Source: Sphaerisporangium aureirubrum
GTDB taxonomy: Bacteria; Actinomycetota; Actinomycetes; Streptosporangiales; Streptosporangiaceae
Length of the DNA: 64,000 nt
Reading direction: 5' to 3'
Assembly (NCBI RefSeq): GCF_042658925.1
Contig: NZ_JBHSRF010000017.1
Coordinates: forward strand, 62,001-126,000
The notes under the pieces were generated by a model, which made no database searches, was not told the DNA's origin, and worked only from the letters and a program-made list of their open reading frames with translations. Of the stretch, positions 43,565 to 51,674 are shown in pieces. The position numbers were made by a program, and so were the translations under genes. How positions within the stretch are numbered: position 1 is the first letter of the stretch; each line of letters starts with the position of its first letter.

Positions 43565-44521
43565 ATGAAAACAGTCCCGATCATCGATCTGGCCCCCTGG
43601 TTCCAGGGCGGCCCCGCCGAGCGCGCCGAGGTGGCCGGACGGGTCGACCAGGCGCTGCGCGAGATCGGCTTCCTGCTCGTCACCGGGCACGGGGTGCCGC
43701 CGGAGCTGCGCGCCGGGGTGCGGGCGGCGGCCAAGCGGTTCTTCGCGCTGCCCGAGGAGGTCAAGCGGCGCTACGCCGTCACCGTCGGCGGCCGGGGCTG
43801 GCTGCCGCCGGGCGTGGAGGCCAACGGGTACGCCGAGGGCACGCCCACCCCGCCGGACCTGAAGGAGACGTTCGCGGTGGGCGCCGACCTCCCGATCGGC
43901 GACCCGGTGATCGACGCCGAGTGGTTCCTGCCCAACGTGTGGCCGCCGGAGGTCCCCGAGCTGCGCGGCCTGGTCACCGCGCACCTCGACCACATGCGCG
44001 CGCTGGCCGACGAGCTGCTGGTCGTCTGCGCGGCGGCGCTCGGCCTGCCGGACGACTTCTTCACCTCCCGGGCCGGCCACCCGTCGTACACGATGAACAT
44101 CAACAGGTATCCGCCGTTGTCGCAGGTCGGGCCACCCGAGCCGGGACAGTTCCGCATCGGCCCGCACACCGACTTCGGCACGGTCACCGTGCTGGACCGG
44201 CAGCAGGGCGTCGGCGGGCTGCAGGTGTTCACCCTGGACGGCGAGTGGATCGACGCCCCCTACGCCGAGGACTCCTTCACCATCAACATCGGCGACCTGC
44301 TGGCCCGCTGGACCGGCGACCGCTGGCGCTCCACGCGCCACCGGGTGCTGCCGCCCGACCCGAGCGCGCCCGACGAGGAACTCGTGTCCCTCATCTACTT
44401 CTACGAGTGCGACCCGCTGGCCGAGGTGGAGTCCCTGGGGCCACCCATCGGCGCGGTCGCGCACCCGCCGGTCGTCGCGTCCGAATACCTCCTCGAGAAA
44501 CTGAAGGCGATCACGGTATGA
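43565..44521 (+). CDS. isopenicillin-N-synthase-family Fe/2OG oxygenase
   Basis: A 318-residue non-heme iron oxygenase. VPIIDLAPWFQGG and IGFLLVTGHGVP form the DIOX_N part. The iron site is His201-Thr-Asp203 (IGPHTDFGTVTVL) and His259 (RSTRHRVL). The usual RxS for 2-oxoglutarate is replaced by LVSLIYFY, so the co-substrate arginine is not obvious. Thymine-7-hydroxylase belongs to this family, and the setting between a cytosine deaminase and a nucleobase permease suggests oxidation of a methylated pyrimidine. That specificity is inference. AGAGGA about 11 bases upstream supports the ATG at 43565. Confidence 0.88.
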   Translation: MKTVPIIDLAPWFQGGPAERAEVAGRVDQALREIGFLLVTGHGVPPELRAGVRAAAKRFFALPEEVKRRYAVTVGGRGWLPPGVEANGYAEGTPTPPDLKETFAVGADLPIGDPVIDAEWFLPNVWPPEVPELRGLVTAHLDHMRALADELLVVCAAALGLPDDFFTSRAGHPSYTMNINRYPPLSQVGPPEPGQFRIGPHTDFGTVTVLDRQQGVGGLQVFTLDGEWIDAPYAEDSFTINIGDLLARWTGDRWRSTRHRVLPPDPSAPDEELVSLIYFYECDPLAEVESLGPPIGAVAHPPVVASEYLLEKLKAITV

Positions 44522-45894
44522 CGGTTCTGGAACCCCCCGGCGTCACGGTCCGCGAAGGCGACTACGGCGCGAAGGTCACCGCGGTCGAGCCCGGCGGTGT
44601 CGAGTTCATCCCCCTGGCCGACCGGCACGGCACGCCGAGGCAGCTGCTGTGGACCTGGATGTCCCCCAACCTGGAGTTCGCGACCATCTTCCTCGGCGTG
44701 CTGGCGGTGGCCGCGTTCGGGCTGGGCTTCTGGCAGGCGGCCCTGGCCGTCACCGTCGGCACCGGCCTCGGCGCGCTGTCGCACGGCGTGCTGTCGGCGC
44801 GCGGCCCGTCGGCCGGGGTGCCGCAGATGGTGCTCGGGCGGCTGCCGTTCGGGTACTGGGGCAACCTGCTGCCGTCGGCGTTCAACTCGGTGGCCGCCGG
44901 CATCGGGTGGTTCGCGGTGAACAGCGTCAGCGGGGCGCTGGCGCTCAACACGCTGACCGGGCTGCCGACATGGCTGTCCCTGGTGATCGTGGTCAGCGTG
45001 ATGGTGGTGCTCGGGTTCTTCGGGCACAACCTGGTGCAGGCGTTCGAGCGGTACGCCTTCCCGCTGCTCGCCGTGATCTTCGTGGTGGCGTCGGTGGTCA
45101 TCCTGTCCAAGGCGCAGCCCGGGTTCGCGGGCAGCGGCGGCGGGATCGGCGGGTTCCTGCTCACCGTCGGCGCCACCTTCGGGTACGCGGCCGGCTGGAA
45201 CCCGTACGCGGCCGACTACACCCGCTACCTGCCGCCCGACTCCAGCAAGCGGGCCGTGGGGCTGGCTGCCGGGCTCGGCGTGTTCATCCCGTGCGTGCTG
45301 CTGGAGATCGTCGGCGCGGCGTCGGTCACCATCGGCGGCGACGCCCTCGGCCAGCCCACCACCGCCTTCACCGGCCACATGCCCGCCCTGATCGCCAACC
45401 TGACGCTGCTGGCCATCGCGCTCGGCGCCATCTCCGCCAACGCGCTCAACGTCTACTCGGGCGCCATGTCCCTGCTCACCATGGGTGTGCGGCTCCCGCT
45501 GACGCTGCGCCGCGCCCTCACGGCCCTGGCCTGCGGCGTCGTCGGCTTCCTCGTGGCGCTCACCGGCCTGGAGGACGCGGGCCACAAGTACGAGTCCTTC
45601 CTTCTCGTCATCTCCTACTGGATCGGCCCCTGGCTCGCCATCGTGCTGGTCGACCACTACCTGCGCCGCGGCCAGGTGCCCCAAGCCCGCCTGTACGACC
45701 GCTCGCACAGCAACCTCGCCGGGCCCATCGCGATGGTCGCCGGCGTCGTCCTGTCCGTCTGGCTCTTCTCCAACCAGGAGCTGTACGTCGGCCTGGTCCC
45801 CGCGCGCTTCCCCGACGTCGGCGACATCACCTTCGAGGTCGGCTTCCTCATCTCCGCCGCCGTGTACACCGCGCTCAAGCCCCTGCGCCGCTGA
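44518..45894 (+). CDS. NCS1-family cytosine/purine permease
   Basis: A 458-residue membrane transporter with about 12 hydrophobic helices. LLWTWMSPNLEFATIFLGVLAV and GTGLGALSHGVLSARGPSAGVPQMV, then TFGYAAGWNPYAADYTRYLPPDSSK and GAISANALNVYSGAMSLLTMG, are typical of NCS1 nucleobase symporters. The ATG overlaps the oxygenase stop (ATGA). It would import the substrate of the deaminase and oxygenase. A strong hairpin follows the stop. Confidence 0.93.
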   Translation: MTVLEPPGVTVREGDYGAKVTAVEPGGVEFIPLADRHGTPRQLLWTWMSPNLEFATIFLGVLAVAAFGLGFWQAALAVTVGTGLGALSHGVLSARGPSAGVPQMVLGRLPFGYWGNLLPSAFNSVAAGIGWFAVNSVSGALALNTLTGLPTWLSLVIVVSVMVVLGFFGHNLVQAFERYAFPLLAVIFVVASVVILSKAQPGFAGSGGGIGGFLLTVGATFGYAAGWNPYAADYTRYLPPDSSKRAVGLAAGLGVFIPCVLLEIVGAASVTIGGDALGQPTTAFTGHMPALIANLTLLAIALGAISANALNVYSGAMSLLTMGVRLPLTLRRALTALACGVVGFLVALTGLEDAGHKYESFLLVISYWIGPWLAIVLVDHYLRRGQVPQARLYDRSHSNLAGPIAMVAGVVLSVWLFSNQELYVGLVPARFPDVGDITFEVGFLISAAVYTALKPLRR

Positions 45895-45909
45895 CCCGAG
45901 CCCGGCCTC

Positions 45910-45940
45910 GGCCCCGTGGTGCCCCGCGCGCCACGGGGCC
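45910..45940 (+). terminator. terminator hairpin after the permease operon
   Basis: GGCCCCGTGG (45910-45919) and CCACGGGGCC (45931-45940) form a perfect 10-bp stem with an 11-nt loop, 16 bases past the permease stop, followed by TTGTCGTCC. Confidence 0.8.
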
Positions 45941-45962
45941 TTGTCGTCCGTGACGTCCGCGC

Positions 45963-45998
45963 GACTATACCCATGATGTATACATGCCATGTATAGTC
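45963..45998. promoter_or_regulatory. PadR-type nested palindrome upstream of the FtsX-like gene
   Basis: Outer arms GACTATAC (45963-45970) and GTATAGTC (45991-45998) share an axis with the inner ATGTATACAT (45976-45985). ATGT...ACAT cores of this kind are bound by PadR regulators, which commonly precede ABC-transporter genes. It contains TATACC, a possible -10, so a bound regulator would block transcription. No PadR gene is adjacent. Confidence 0.6.
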
Positions 45999-46004
45999 CT
46001 CGGC

Positions 46005-46076
46005 ATGACCGTGACCGACACGCCCCATCGGGCGACTCACCCCAGGCCGCGGGTGCCGGGGAACGGTGTGCGATGA
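46005..46076 (+). pseudogene. 23-codon ORF, possible remnant of a PadR or ATPase gene
   Basis: ATG at 46005 opens a 23-codon frame (MTVTDTPHRATHP...) whose TGA overlaps the ATG of the permease gene. In comparable loci a PadR gene and an ABC ATPase gene stand here. The short ORF may be what remains after their in-frame loss, or a simple leader peptide. No ribosome site is clear. Confidence 0.3.
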
Positions 46077-48199
46077 ACACCCTCCAGCTGGGACTGCGCC
46101 TCGCGTTCGGCGGGGGCCGGGAAGGGTGGGCCCGGCTCGGGCTGACCGCGCTCGGGGTCGGGCTCGGGGTGACGCTGCTGCTGCTCAGCCTCACCGCGCA
46201 GTCCGCGCTGGAAGGGCGGGCGGAACGGTCGGCATGGCGGGACAGCTCGTCCGCCACCCCGGCCACGGCGCCCGATCCCACGTTGTGGCTCGCCGTCAGC
46301 GACGACCACGACGGGGAACCGCTGTTCCGGCTGCACGTGGCCCCGCTCGGGCCGAACCCTCCGGTCCCCCCGGGGTTCGACCGGCTCCCGCGGGCCGGGG
46401 AGGTGGCGGTGTCGCCCGCGCTCGCGCGCCTGCTCGCGGTCACCCCGGACGACCAGCTCAAGGACCGGTTCCCCGGGCGGGTCGTCGCGACCATCGGGGA
46501 GGCGGCGCTGGCGTACCCGGGCCAGCTGATGGGCGTCGCCGGGCACACCCCGGAGAACCTGCGGGAGCTCACCGGCGCGCAGGAGGTCCGGGGCATCATG
46601 ACCGGGCGGCCGGGCAACTACGCGTACACCCTGATCTCGCGCTTCCTCCTCGCGGTGGGGACCGTCCTGCTGCTGCTCCCGGTCATCGTCTTCGTCTTCA
46701 TGGTCACGCGGATCGCGGCGGTGCGGAGCGAGCAGCGCTTCGCGGCGCTTCGCCTGGCGGGCGCCACCCGGGCGCAGTCCGCGCGGACGGCCTCCGTCGA
46801 GACCGGCGTGGGGGCCCTCGCGGGAACGGCGCTCGGCCTCGCCGGATACCTGACGGCCCGGCCGGCCGTGGCGCGGCACGTCACCTTCGACGGGTTCGGC
46901 TTCTTCGACGCCGACGTCGCCGTGCCGGGCCCGTGGCTGGCGGCGGTCCTGGCGGGGGTGCCGGTGCTGGCGGTGCTCACCGCGATGGCGGCGCTGCTGC
47001 GGGTGCGCATCACCCCGCTCGGGATCGCGCGGCGCGAGAGCCGCCCCCGGCCCACCGCGTGGCGGGCGCTGCCGCTGGCGGCGGGCCTCGCCGGGCTCCT
47101 CACCGCCGTCGTGCTGCGCGACCACGACGTGATGGGGAACGACACGCTGCGGGGCGTCTTCGCCCTCTCCCTGGTCTCCACGCTGGCGGGCTCGGTCGTC
47201 GTCGGCCCGTGGGCCTGCTCGGTGCTCGGCGACGTACTGGCGCGGCGCGGCCGCGGCGCGACCACGCTGATGGCGGCGCGGCGCATCGCGGACGACCCGC
47301 GGGCCGCCTACCGCGGCGTGAGCGGCGTGGCGCTCGCGGTGTACGTCGCGACGCTCCTCGCGGGCCTGGCGGGCGTCGCCGGGGACCGGCCCGGGTCGGC
47401 CTTCCGGGGCGGGCTGCGTCCGGGCGTCGTCGAGGTCTTCGTGGACAGGCAGCCCGCGTCCCGGCTCGCGCCGCTGATGACCGGCGGCGCCGTGGTGACC
47501 CGGCTCGACCCCGCCTGGAACACCGTGGTCCCCTGCCGCGAGCTGTCCCGTGTCGTCAACACCACCTGCCCGCTGTCACCCACCGAACGCCGCCGGGGCC
47601 TCGGCGGCGAGGCGACCATCGGGGTGATGTCCGGATCCTTCCTGGAGTCCGCCCCTGACCTCGCGAACCTGCCGGTGCGCGCCGTCTACGTCCCGACCGA
47701 CGGCTCCCTGGCCGCCGAGTCCCGCGTCCGCACCCAGGCCGCGATCCTGCTCCCCCGGGCGATCCTCAACAGCCGGCGCGACGTCGTCCTGCGCGAGACC
47801 CGCCTGTGGGCCGACGTGGGAACGCTGGCCCGCCTGGTGACGTGGTTCGCCGTCCTGATCGCCGGCTGCGGCCTGACCGTCTGGGTCATCGCCGGGCTCC
47901 TGGACCGCCGCCGCCCCTTCGCCCTGCTGCGCGCCGCCGGGGCCCGCGCCGGCGAGCTGCGCCGCGTCGTGCTGACCGAGACCGCGGTCCCGCTCCTGTT
48001 CACCGTCCTGCTCGGCCTGGCCCTCGGCTCGTTCACCTCGTTCGTCTTCGCCGCCGTCGGCCACGACCCCTGGTCCCCGCCGGGCCCAGGGTTCCTGCTC
48101 AGCCTGACCGCCGGAGTGCTCGCCGCCCTGGCCATCACCATGGCCGCCCTACCCCTGATGGACGTGTCCACCCGCGAGGACACCGTCCGCTCCGAGTGA
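46073..48199 (+). CDS. FtsX-like ABC transporter permease
   Basis: A 708-residue membrane protein of the MacB/FtsX class. An N-terminal membrane segment (about 20-42) is followed by a 140-residue extracellular part and then three helices with MVTRIAAVRSEQRFAALRLAGATRAQ, the FtsX signature. A second FtsX repeat near the C-terminus includes RRPFALLRAAGARAGELRRVVLTE. Such permeases work with an ATPase to move lipids or peptides or to drive extracellular processes. No ATPase gene is adjacent, which is unusual. GGGGAA about 11 bases ahead supports the ATG at 46073. Confidence 0.87.
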   Translation: MNTLQLGLRLAFGGGREGWARLGLTALGVGLGVTLLLLSLTAQSALEGRAERSAWRDSSSATPATAPDPTLWLAVSDDHDGEPLFRLHVAPLGPNPPVPPGFDRLPRAGEVAVSPALARLLAVTPDDQLKDRFPGRVVATIGEAALAYPGQLMGVAGHTPENLRELTGAQEVRGIMTGRPGNYAYTLISRFLLAVGTVLLLLPVIVFVFMVTRIAAVRSEQRFAALRLAGATRAQSARTASVETGVGALAGTALGLAGYLTARPAVARHVTFDGFGFFDADVAVPGPWLAAVLAGVPVLAVLTAMAALLRVRITPLGIARRESRPRPTAWRALPLAAGLAGLLTAVVLRDHDVMGNDTLRGVFALSLVSTLAGSVVVGPWACSVLGDVLARRGRGATTLMAARRIADDPRAAYRGVSGVALAVYVATLLAGLAGVAGDRPGSAFRGGLRPGVVEVFVDRQPASRLAPLMTGGAVVTRLDPAWNTVVPCRELSRVVNTTCPLSPTERRRGLGGEATIGVMSGSFLESAPDLANLPVRAVYVPTDGSLAAESRVRTQAAILLPRAILNSRRDVVLRETRLWADVGTLARLVTWFAVLIAGCGLTVWVIAGLLDRRRPFALLRAAGARAGELRRVVLTETAVPLLFTVLLGLALGSFTSFVFAAVGHDPWSPPGPGFLLSLTAGVLAALAITMAALPLMDVSTREDTVRSE

Positions 48200-48223
48200 C
48201 GCCCGAGACAGAGGACCCCTCTC

Positions 48224-49741
48224 ATGCGCGCGACGTTCCGCCTGGCGCTCGCCGTCGTCATGGCCCTGACCCTCACCGCCCCCGCCGAGGCCGGTGTGCA
48301 CCCGGCGATCACCTGGACGCCGTGCGCCGGGAACCAGGCCGTGGAATGCGCCACGGTGCGCGTGCCGGTGGACTGGTCGAGGCCCGGCGGGGCGTCCGTC
48401 GAGCTGGCGCTGGCGCGCCGGGCCGCCGCCGATCCGGGGGCGCGGATCGGGTCGCTGCTGTTCGACCCGGGCGGGCCCGGCGGGTCGGCGGCCGGGCTGG
48501 TGCTGTCCGACGACAGGTTCACGTACTTCAGCGAACGGCTGCGCCGGCACTTCGACATCATCGGCGTGGACCGGCGCGGGGTGGGCCGCAGCCATCCCGT
48601 GCTGTGCTCTGGCGCCCTGGTCGACCAGGAGCCTTATCCCGTGCCGTCCACCCAGGCGGAGTTCGACCGGATCGCGGAGCACAACCGGCGGGTGCGCGCC
48701 GACTGCCGGGCGCGCACCGGCCCGCTGTTCGACCACGTGGACACCCGCAGCGCCGCGTACGACCTGGACGCGGTGCGGGCCGCGCTCGGCGAGCCCTCGC
48801 TGTCGTTCATGGGCATCTCCTACGGCACGGTCCTCGCCGGGCAGTACGCCGAGGAGTTCCCGCACCGGGTCCGCGCCGTCGTGCTGGACAGCGTGCTCGA
48901 CCACAGCCTCGGCACCCGGGGGCTGCTGGACGCCGGGGCGGCCTCCGGCCAGGACTCCTTCGACGAGTTCGCCGCCTGGTGCGCCCGCGACACCCGCTGC
49001 GCGCTGCACAGCGAGGACGTGCGGGCGCTCTGGGCGCGCCTGCTCGCGCGCGCCGGGCGGGGCGAGCTCGTCCTCGGTTCCGGCCCGCCGTACCGGCTGC
49101 GGCCGGCCGAGTTGCTGCGGGCGCTCGGCGACGCGCTGCGCGGCCCGGTCTGGGCCGAGTCGGCCGAGGTGCTGCGCGCCCTGGACAGCGGGGCGCCGTT
49201 CCCCGCGCCCGACCTGCCGCCGCCGTCACCGGAGGTCGTGCCCTACCCGGTGCGGATCCGCTGCGCCGACTTCCACATGCCGGTGCGGGACCACCGGGAG
49301 TTCGCCCGGCACCTGCGCCGGACGGCCCTGATCGCGCCGGACATGCGCTACTCCGCCGACCGCGTCGAGGAGGTCGCCCGCTGCCTGGGCACCCCCGCCC
49401 CGATCCCCAACCCGCAGCACCGCCTGCGGGTGCGCCCCGGTCCCCCGCTGCTGGTGATCAACACGCGGCACGACCCGGTCACCGGGTACTCGATGGCGCG
49501 GAACGTGGCCGCGCAGCTCGGCCCCCGGGCGAGGCTCGTCACCTACGACGGCTGGGGCCACGGCGCCACACCCCGCACCCCCTGCACCACCGCGATCGTG
49601 GACGACTACCTGATCTCACTGATCCTTCCCGCCCCGGGCACCCGCTGCCCCGGCGTCCCGCCTGACGAGACGGCTTCTCGCCTGGCGGAGGGCCCCTTCG
49701 CGCCGCGCGGGCTCACCTGGGGGTCAGCCAGCTCCAGGTGA
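48224..49741 (+). CDS. secreted TAP-type alpha/beta-hydrolase (tripeptidyl aminopeptidase-like)
   Basis: A 505-residue exported peptidase-like hydrolase with a signal peptide (about 1-23). WTPCAGNQAVECATVRVPVDWSRPGG and LLFDPGGPGGSAAG form the oxyanion region; the nucleophile Ser is in GISYGTVLAG; the catalytic Asp is in INTRHDPVTGY; the His is in GWGHGATPR. The C-terminal TAP-like domain is intact and Cys-containing. Streptomyces tripeptidyl aminopeptidases of this family remove N-terminal peptides from proteins outside the cell. The start has GAGG 9-10 bases upstream. It follows the permease gene by 24 bases and may be co-transcribed. Confidence 0.87.
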   Translation: MRATFRLALAVVMALTLTAPAEAGVHPAITWTPCAGNQAVECATVRVPVDWSRPGGASVELALARRAAADPGARIGSLLFDPGGPGGSAAGLVLSDDRFTYFSERLRRHFDIIGVDRRGVGRSHPVLCSGALVDQEPYPVPSTQAEFDRIAEHNRRVRADCRARTGPLFDHVDTRSAAYDLDAVRAALGEPSLSFMGISYGTVLAGQYAEEFPHRVRAVVLDSVLDHSLGTRGLLDAGAASGQDSFDEFAAWCARDTRCALHSEDVRALWARLLARAGRGELVLGSGPPYRLRPAELLRALGDALRGPVWAESAEVLRALDSGAPFPAPDLPPPSPEVVPYPVRIRCADFHMPVRDHREFARHLRRTALIAPDMRYSADRVEEVARCLGTPAPIPNPQHRLRVRPGPPLLVINTRHDPVTGYSMARNVAAQLGPRARLVTYDGWGHGATPRTPCTTAIVDDYLISLILPAPGTRCPGVPPDETASRLAEGPFAPRGLTWGSASSR

Positions 49742-50849
49742 CGGCGAGCGCGACGGAGAGAGGGACGGTGCCGGAGCCGAGGCCTACCTCGGTGAGGAGG
49801 TCGAAGACCTTGGGGCGGCGGGCGGCGGTGGTGATGGCGGCGTCGATGAAGCCGGGTGAGCGGGCGGCGTAGGCCAGGGCGTCGGTGGTGCGGAGGTGGC
49901 GGCCGAGGCTCCGGCGGAGGGCGCGGCGGTAGGCGGGGAGAGGGGCGGCGGGGGTCTGCACGGCGGCCTCGCCCGCCAGGCGGCCGGACAGGACGGCGTA
50001 GTAGATGCCCTCGCCGGTCAGGGGGTTGATGAGGCCGGCCGCGTCACCGGCGAGCATCACCCTTCCCGCGCCCGGGGTGGGGCGGCCGGTGGACAGCGGG
50101 AGGTGGTGGGCCCGCAGGTCGCGGGCGGGGAGGGCGGGGAGGAGTTCGGCGAGGCGGCCGTGCAGGACCTCGCGGCCCGGGCGGCCGGTGGCGCGGAGGT
50201 TCGGGAGCAGCATGCCGTAGCCGACGTTGGCGGTGCCGTCGCCGATGGGGAACGACCAGGCGTAGGCGGGCCAGCCTTCGCTCTGCATGGCGATGAACTG
50301 CACGTCGTCGTCGGCGGGCACGTCGGCGTACCCGCGGACGGCGATGGCGACGTGCCGCTCGGCGGGCGCCGGGATCCCGATGAGGCGCCGCATCGCCGAG
50401 TTGGCGCCGTCCGCCGCGACCACGGCCCGCGCCGGGATGGCACCGTCCAGCACGACGTGCCCGCCGTGCGCGTCGACCTTCCGCACCCGGTGGCGGCGCA
50501 CCTCCACCCCCCGGGCCCTGGCCGCGTCCACCAGCCGCGCGTCGAACACCTTGCGCGGGACGACGTGGTTGGGCCGCGCCACCGTGGCCTCCACCCGCGC
50601 GCCGCCCGGCGAGACCACCGCCAGCCGCCGCGTGGGCCGGTAGTCGGCGATGACGTCCGGCAGCCCGAGCAGCGCGAGCTCCTCCCGCCCATGAGCGGCG
50701 ATGCCGTCACCACACGCCTTGTCCCGGGGAAAGTCGTCCTTGTCCAGCAACAACACCCGCGCCTCAGGCTTGACCCGCCTGGCCCCCAGCGCCGCCGCCG
50801 CCCCCGCCGGCCCGCCCCCCACCACCACCAGATCCCACATCTCCTCCAC
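49713..50849 (-). CDS. geranylgeranyl-reductase-family FAD-dependent oxidoreductase
   Basis: A 378-residue flavoprotein. Residues near the start, WDLVVVGGGPAGAAAALGARR, form the FAD-binding Rossmann loop. FPRDKACGDGIAAHGREELALLGL, PNHVVPRKVFDARLVDAA, and GRVMLAGDAAGLINPLTGEGIYYAVLSGRLAGE complete the geranylgeranyl reductase/PHBH-type pattern. Family members reduce isoprenoid double bonds (menaquinone side chain, archaeal-type lipids) or hydroxylate. I chose GTG 50849 because GGGAGG lies about nine bases upstream; the ATG at 50840 is nearly adjacent to its own SD-like GGAGGAG. It converges with the preceding peptidase and overlaps its 3' end by 29 bases. Confidence 0.87.
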   Translation of the reverse strand: MEEMWDLVVVGGGPAGAAAALGARRVKPEARVLLLDKDDFPRDKACGDGIAAHGREELALLGLPDVIADYRPTRRLAVVSPGGARVEATVARPNHVVPRKVFDARLVDAARARGVEVRRHRVRKVDAHGGHVVLDGAIPARAVVAADGANSAMRRLIGIPAPAERHVAIAVRGYADVPADDDVQFIAMQSEGWPAYAWSFPIGDGTANVGYGMLLPNLRATGRPGREVLHGRLAELLPALPARDLRAHHLPLSTGRPTPGAGRVMLAGDAAGLINPLTGEGIYYAVLSGRLAGEAAVQTPAAPLPAYRRALRRSLGRHLRTTDALAYAARSPGFIDAAITTAARRPKVFDLLTEVGLGSGTVPLSVALAVTWSWLTPR

Positions 50850-51059
50850 AAAGATCACCCTCCCACACCCCCCCTCCGGCACGCCCGCCCCCGCCCCGAA
50901 AGACCTCAGCCGGTGAGCGGCACCCGCCATAGCGTCCCAGCGAGCGGACGGGACGGTGGGGTGCCTTGTTGTCATGGTTTCGGGGGACATCGTGGTCTGG
51001 GGGCGGTGGGGAATCTACGGTTGTCGCGAGGGATGGCTAGGTTTCCAGGAGGATGACGC

Positions 51060-51536
51060 ATGCGCGCTGTCGCCGACCAGGATCTTGTCCGGCAGGTGGC
51101 TCGGGACGTGGTCGCCGTCACCGCTCCTGAGGAACTGCCATTGGTGCGGCCGATGGCGGACGAGTTCTTTCGTGGAGGACGCGGCCCGGCGCGCGGCAAA
51201 GAGGACCTGCTCGGTTTCGGGGTCGACACCGCGGTGGTGCTGCTGACTCCTGTGGTGTTGCCGGTGATCGCGTTCGTGCTGGACGCGCTGGGCGAACGTC
51301 TCGCGGAGGCGGCGGTGGACCGTGGGGCGGAGCAGGCACGCAGGGTGCTGCGGGCCGTGCTGCGGCGCGGCACGGCCGCCGAACTCGCGGCGGCCGGCGA
51401 CCCCGCCCCGCTCACCGGGGCGCAACTCGACACGGTCCGCGCGACCGCGTACGAGAAGGCGTGCCAGCTCGGGCTGGAGGCCCCCAAGGCGGACCTGCTC
51501 GCCGACGCCGTGCGCGGTGCACTCTCAGGCGCGTGA
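51060..51536 (+). CDS. hypothetical protein with one hydrophobic segment
   Basis: A 158-residue protein I do not recognise. A hydrophobic segment (VDTAVVLLTPVVLPVIAFVLDAL, about residues 55-77) is flanked by basic and acidic helices; the rest, such as LVRPMADEFFRGGRGPARGKEDLLGFG, is soluble. AGGAGG precedes the ATG. It lies 138 bases before a large M48-type membrane peptidase in the same orientation, so it may be a partner or substrate of it. This is inference from position alone. Confidence 0.6.
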   Translation: MRAVADQDLVRQVARDVVAVTAPEELPLVRPMADEFFRGGRGPARGKEDLLGFGVDTAVVLLTPVVLPVIAFVLDALGERLAEAAVDRGAEQARRVLRAVLRRGTAAELAAAGDPAPLTGAQLDTVRATAYEKACQLGLEAPKADLLADAVRGALSGA

Positions 51537-51674
51537 TGGCCACGCCGCAGGGCCCGGCCGACGCGCGGCGGGGGGCGGCTGAGGCGTTTGTGGGTGGGGT
51601 ATGGGTGGACCGCCTGATCGTGTGGCGGTCATGAGTCTGGCGCCGGGTCGCGGTCCGTCCTGGGTGGGCAGGGG

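Noticed and set aside
44401..46617. 738-residue minus-strand open frame across the permease operon
   Set aside because: Extends over three real genes and a terminator on the opposite strand; Arg/Gly/His-rich shadow composition.
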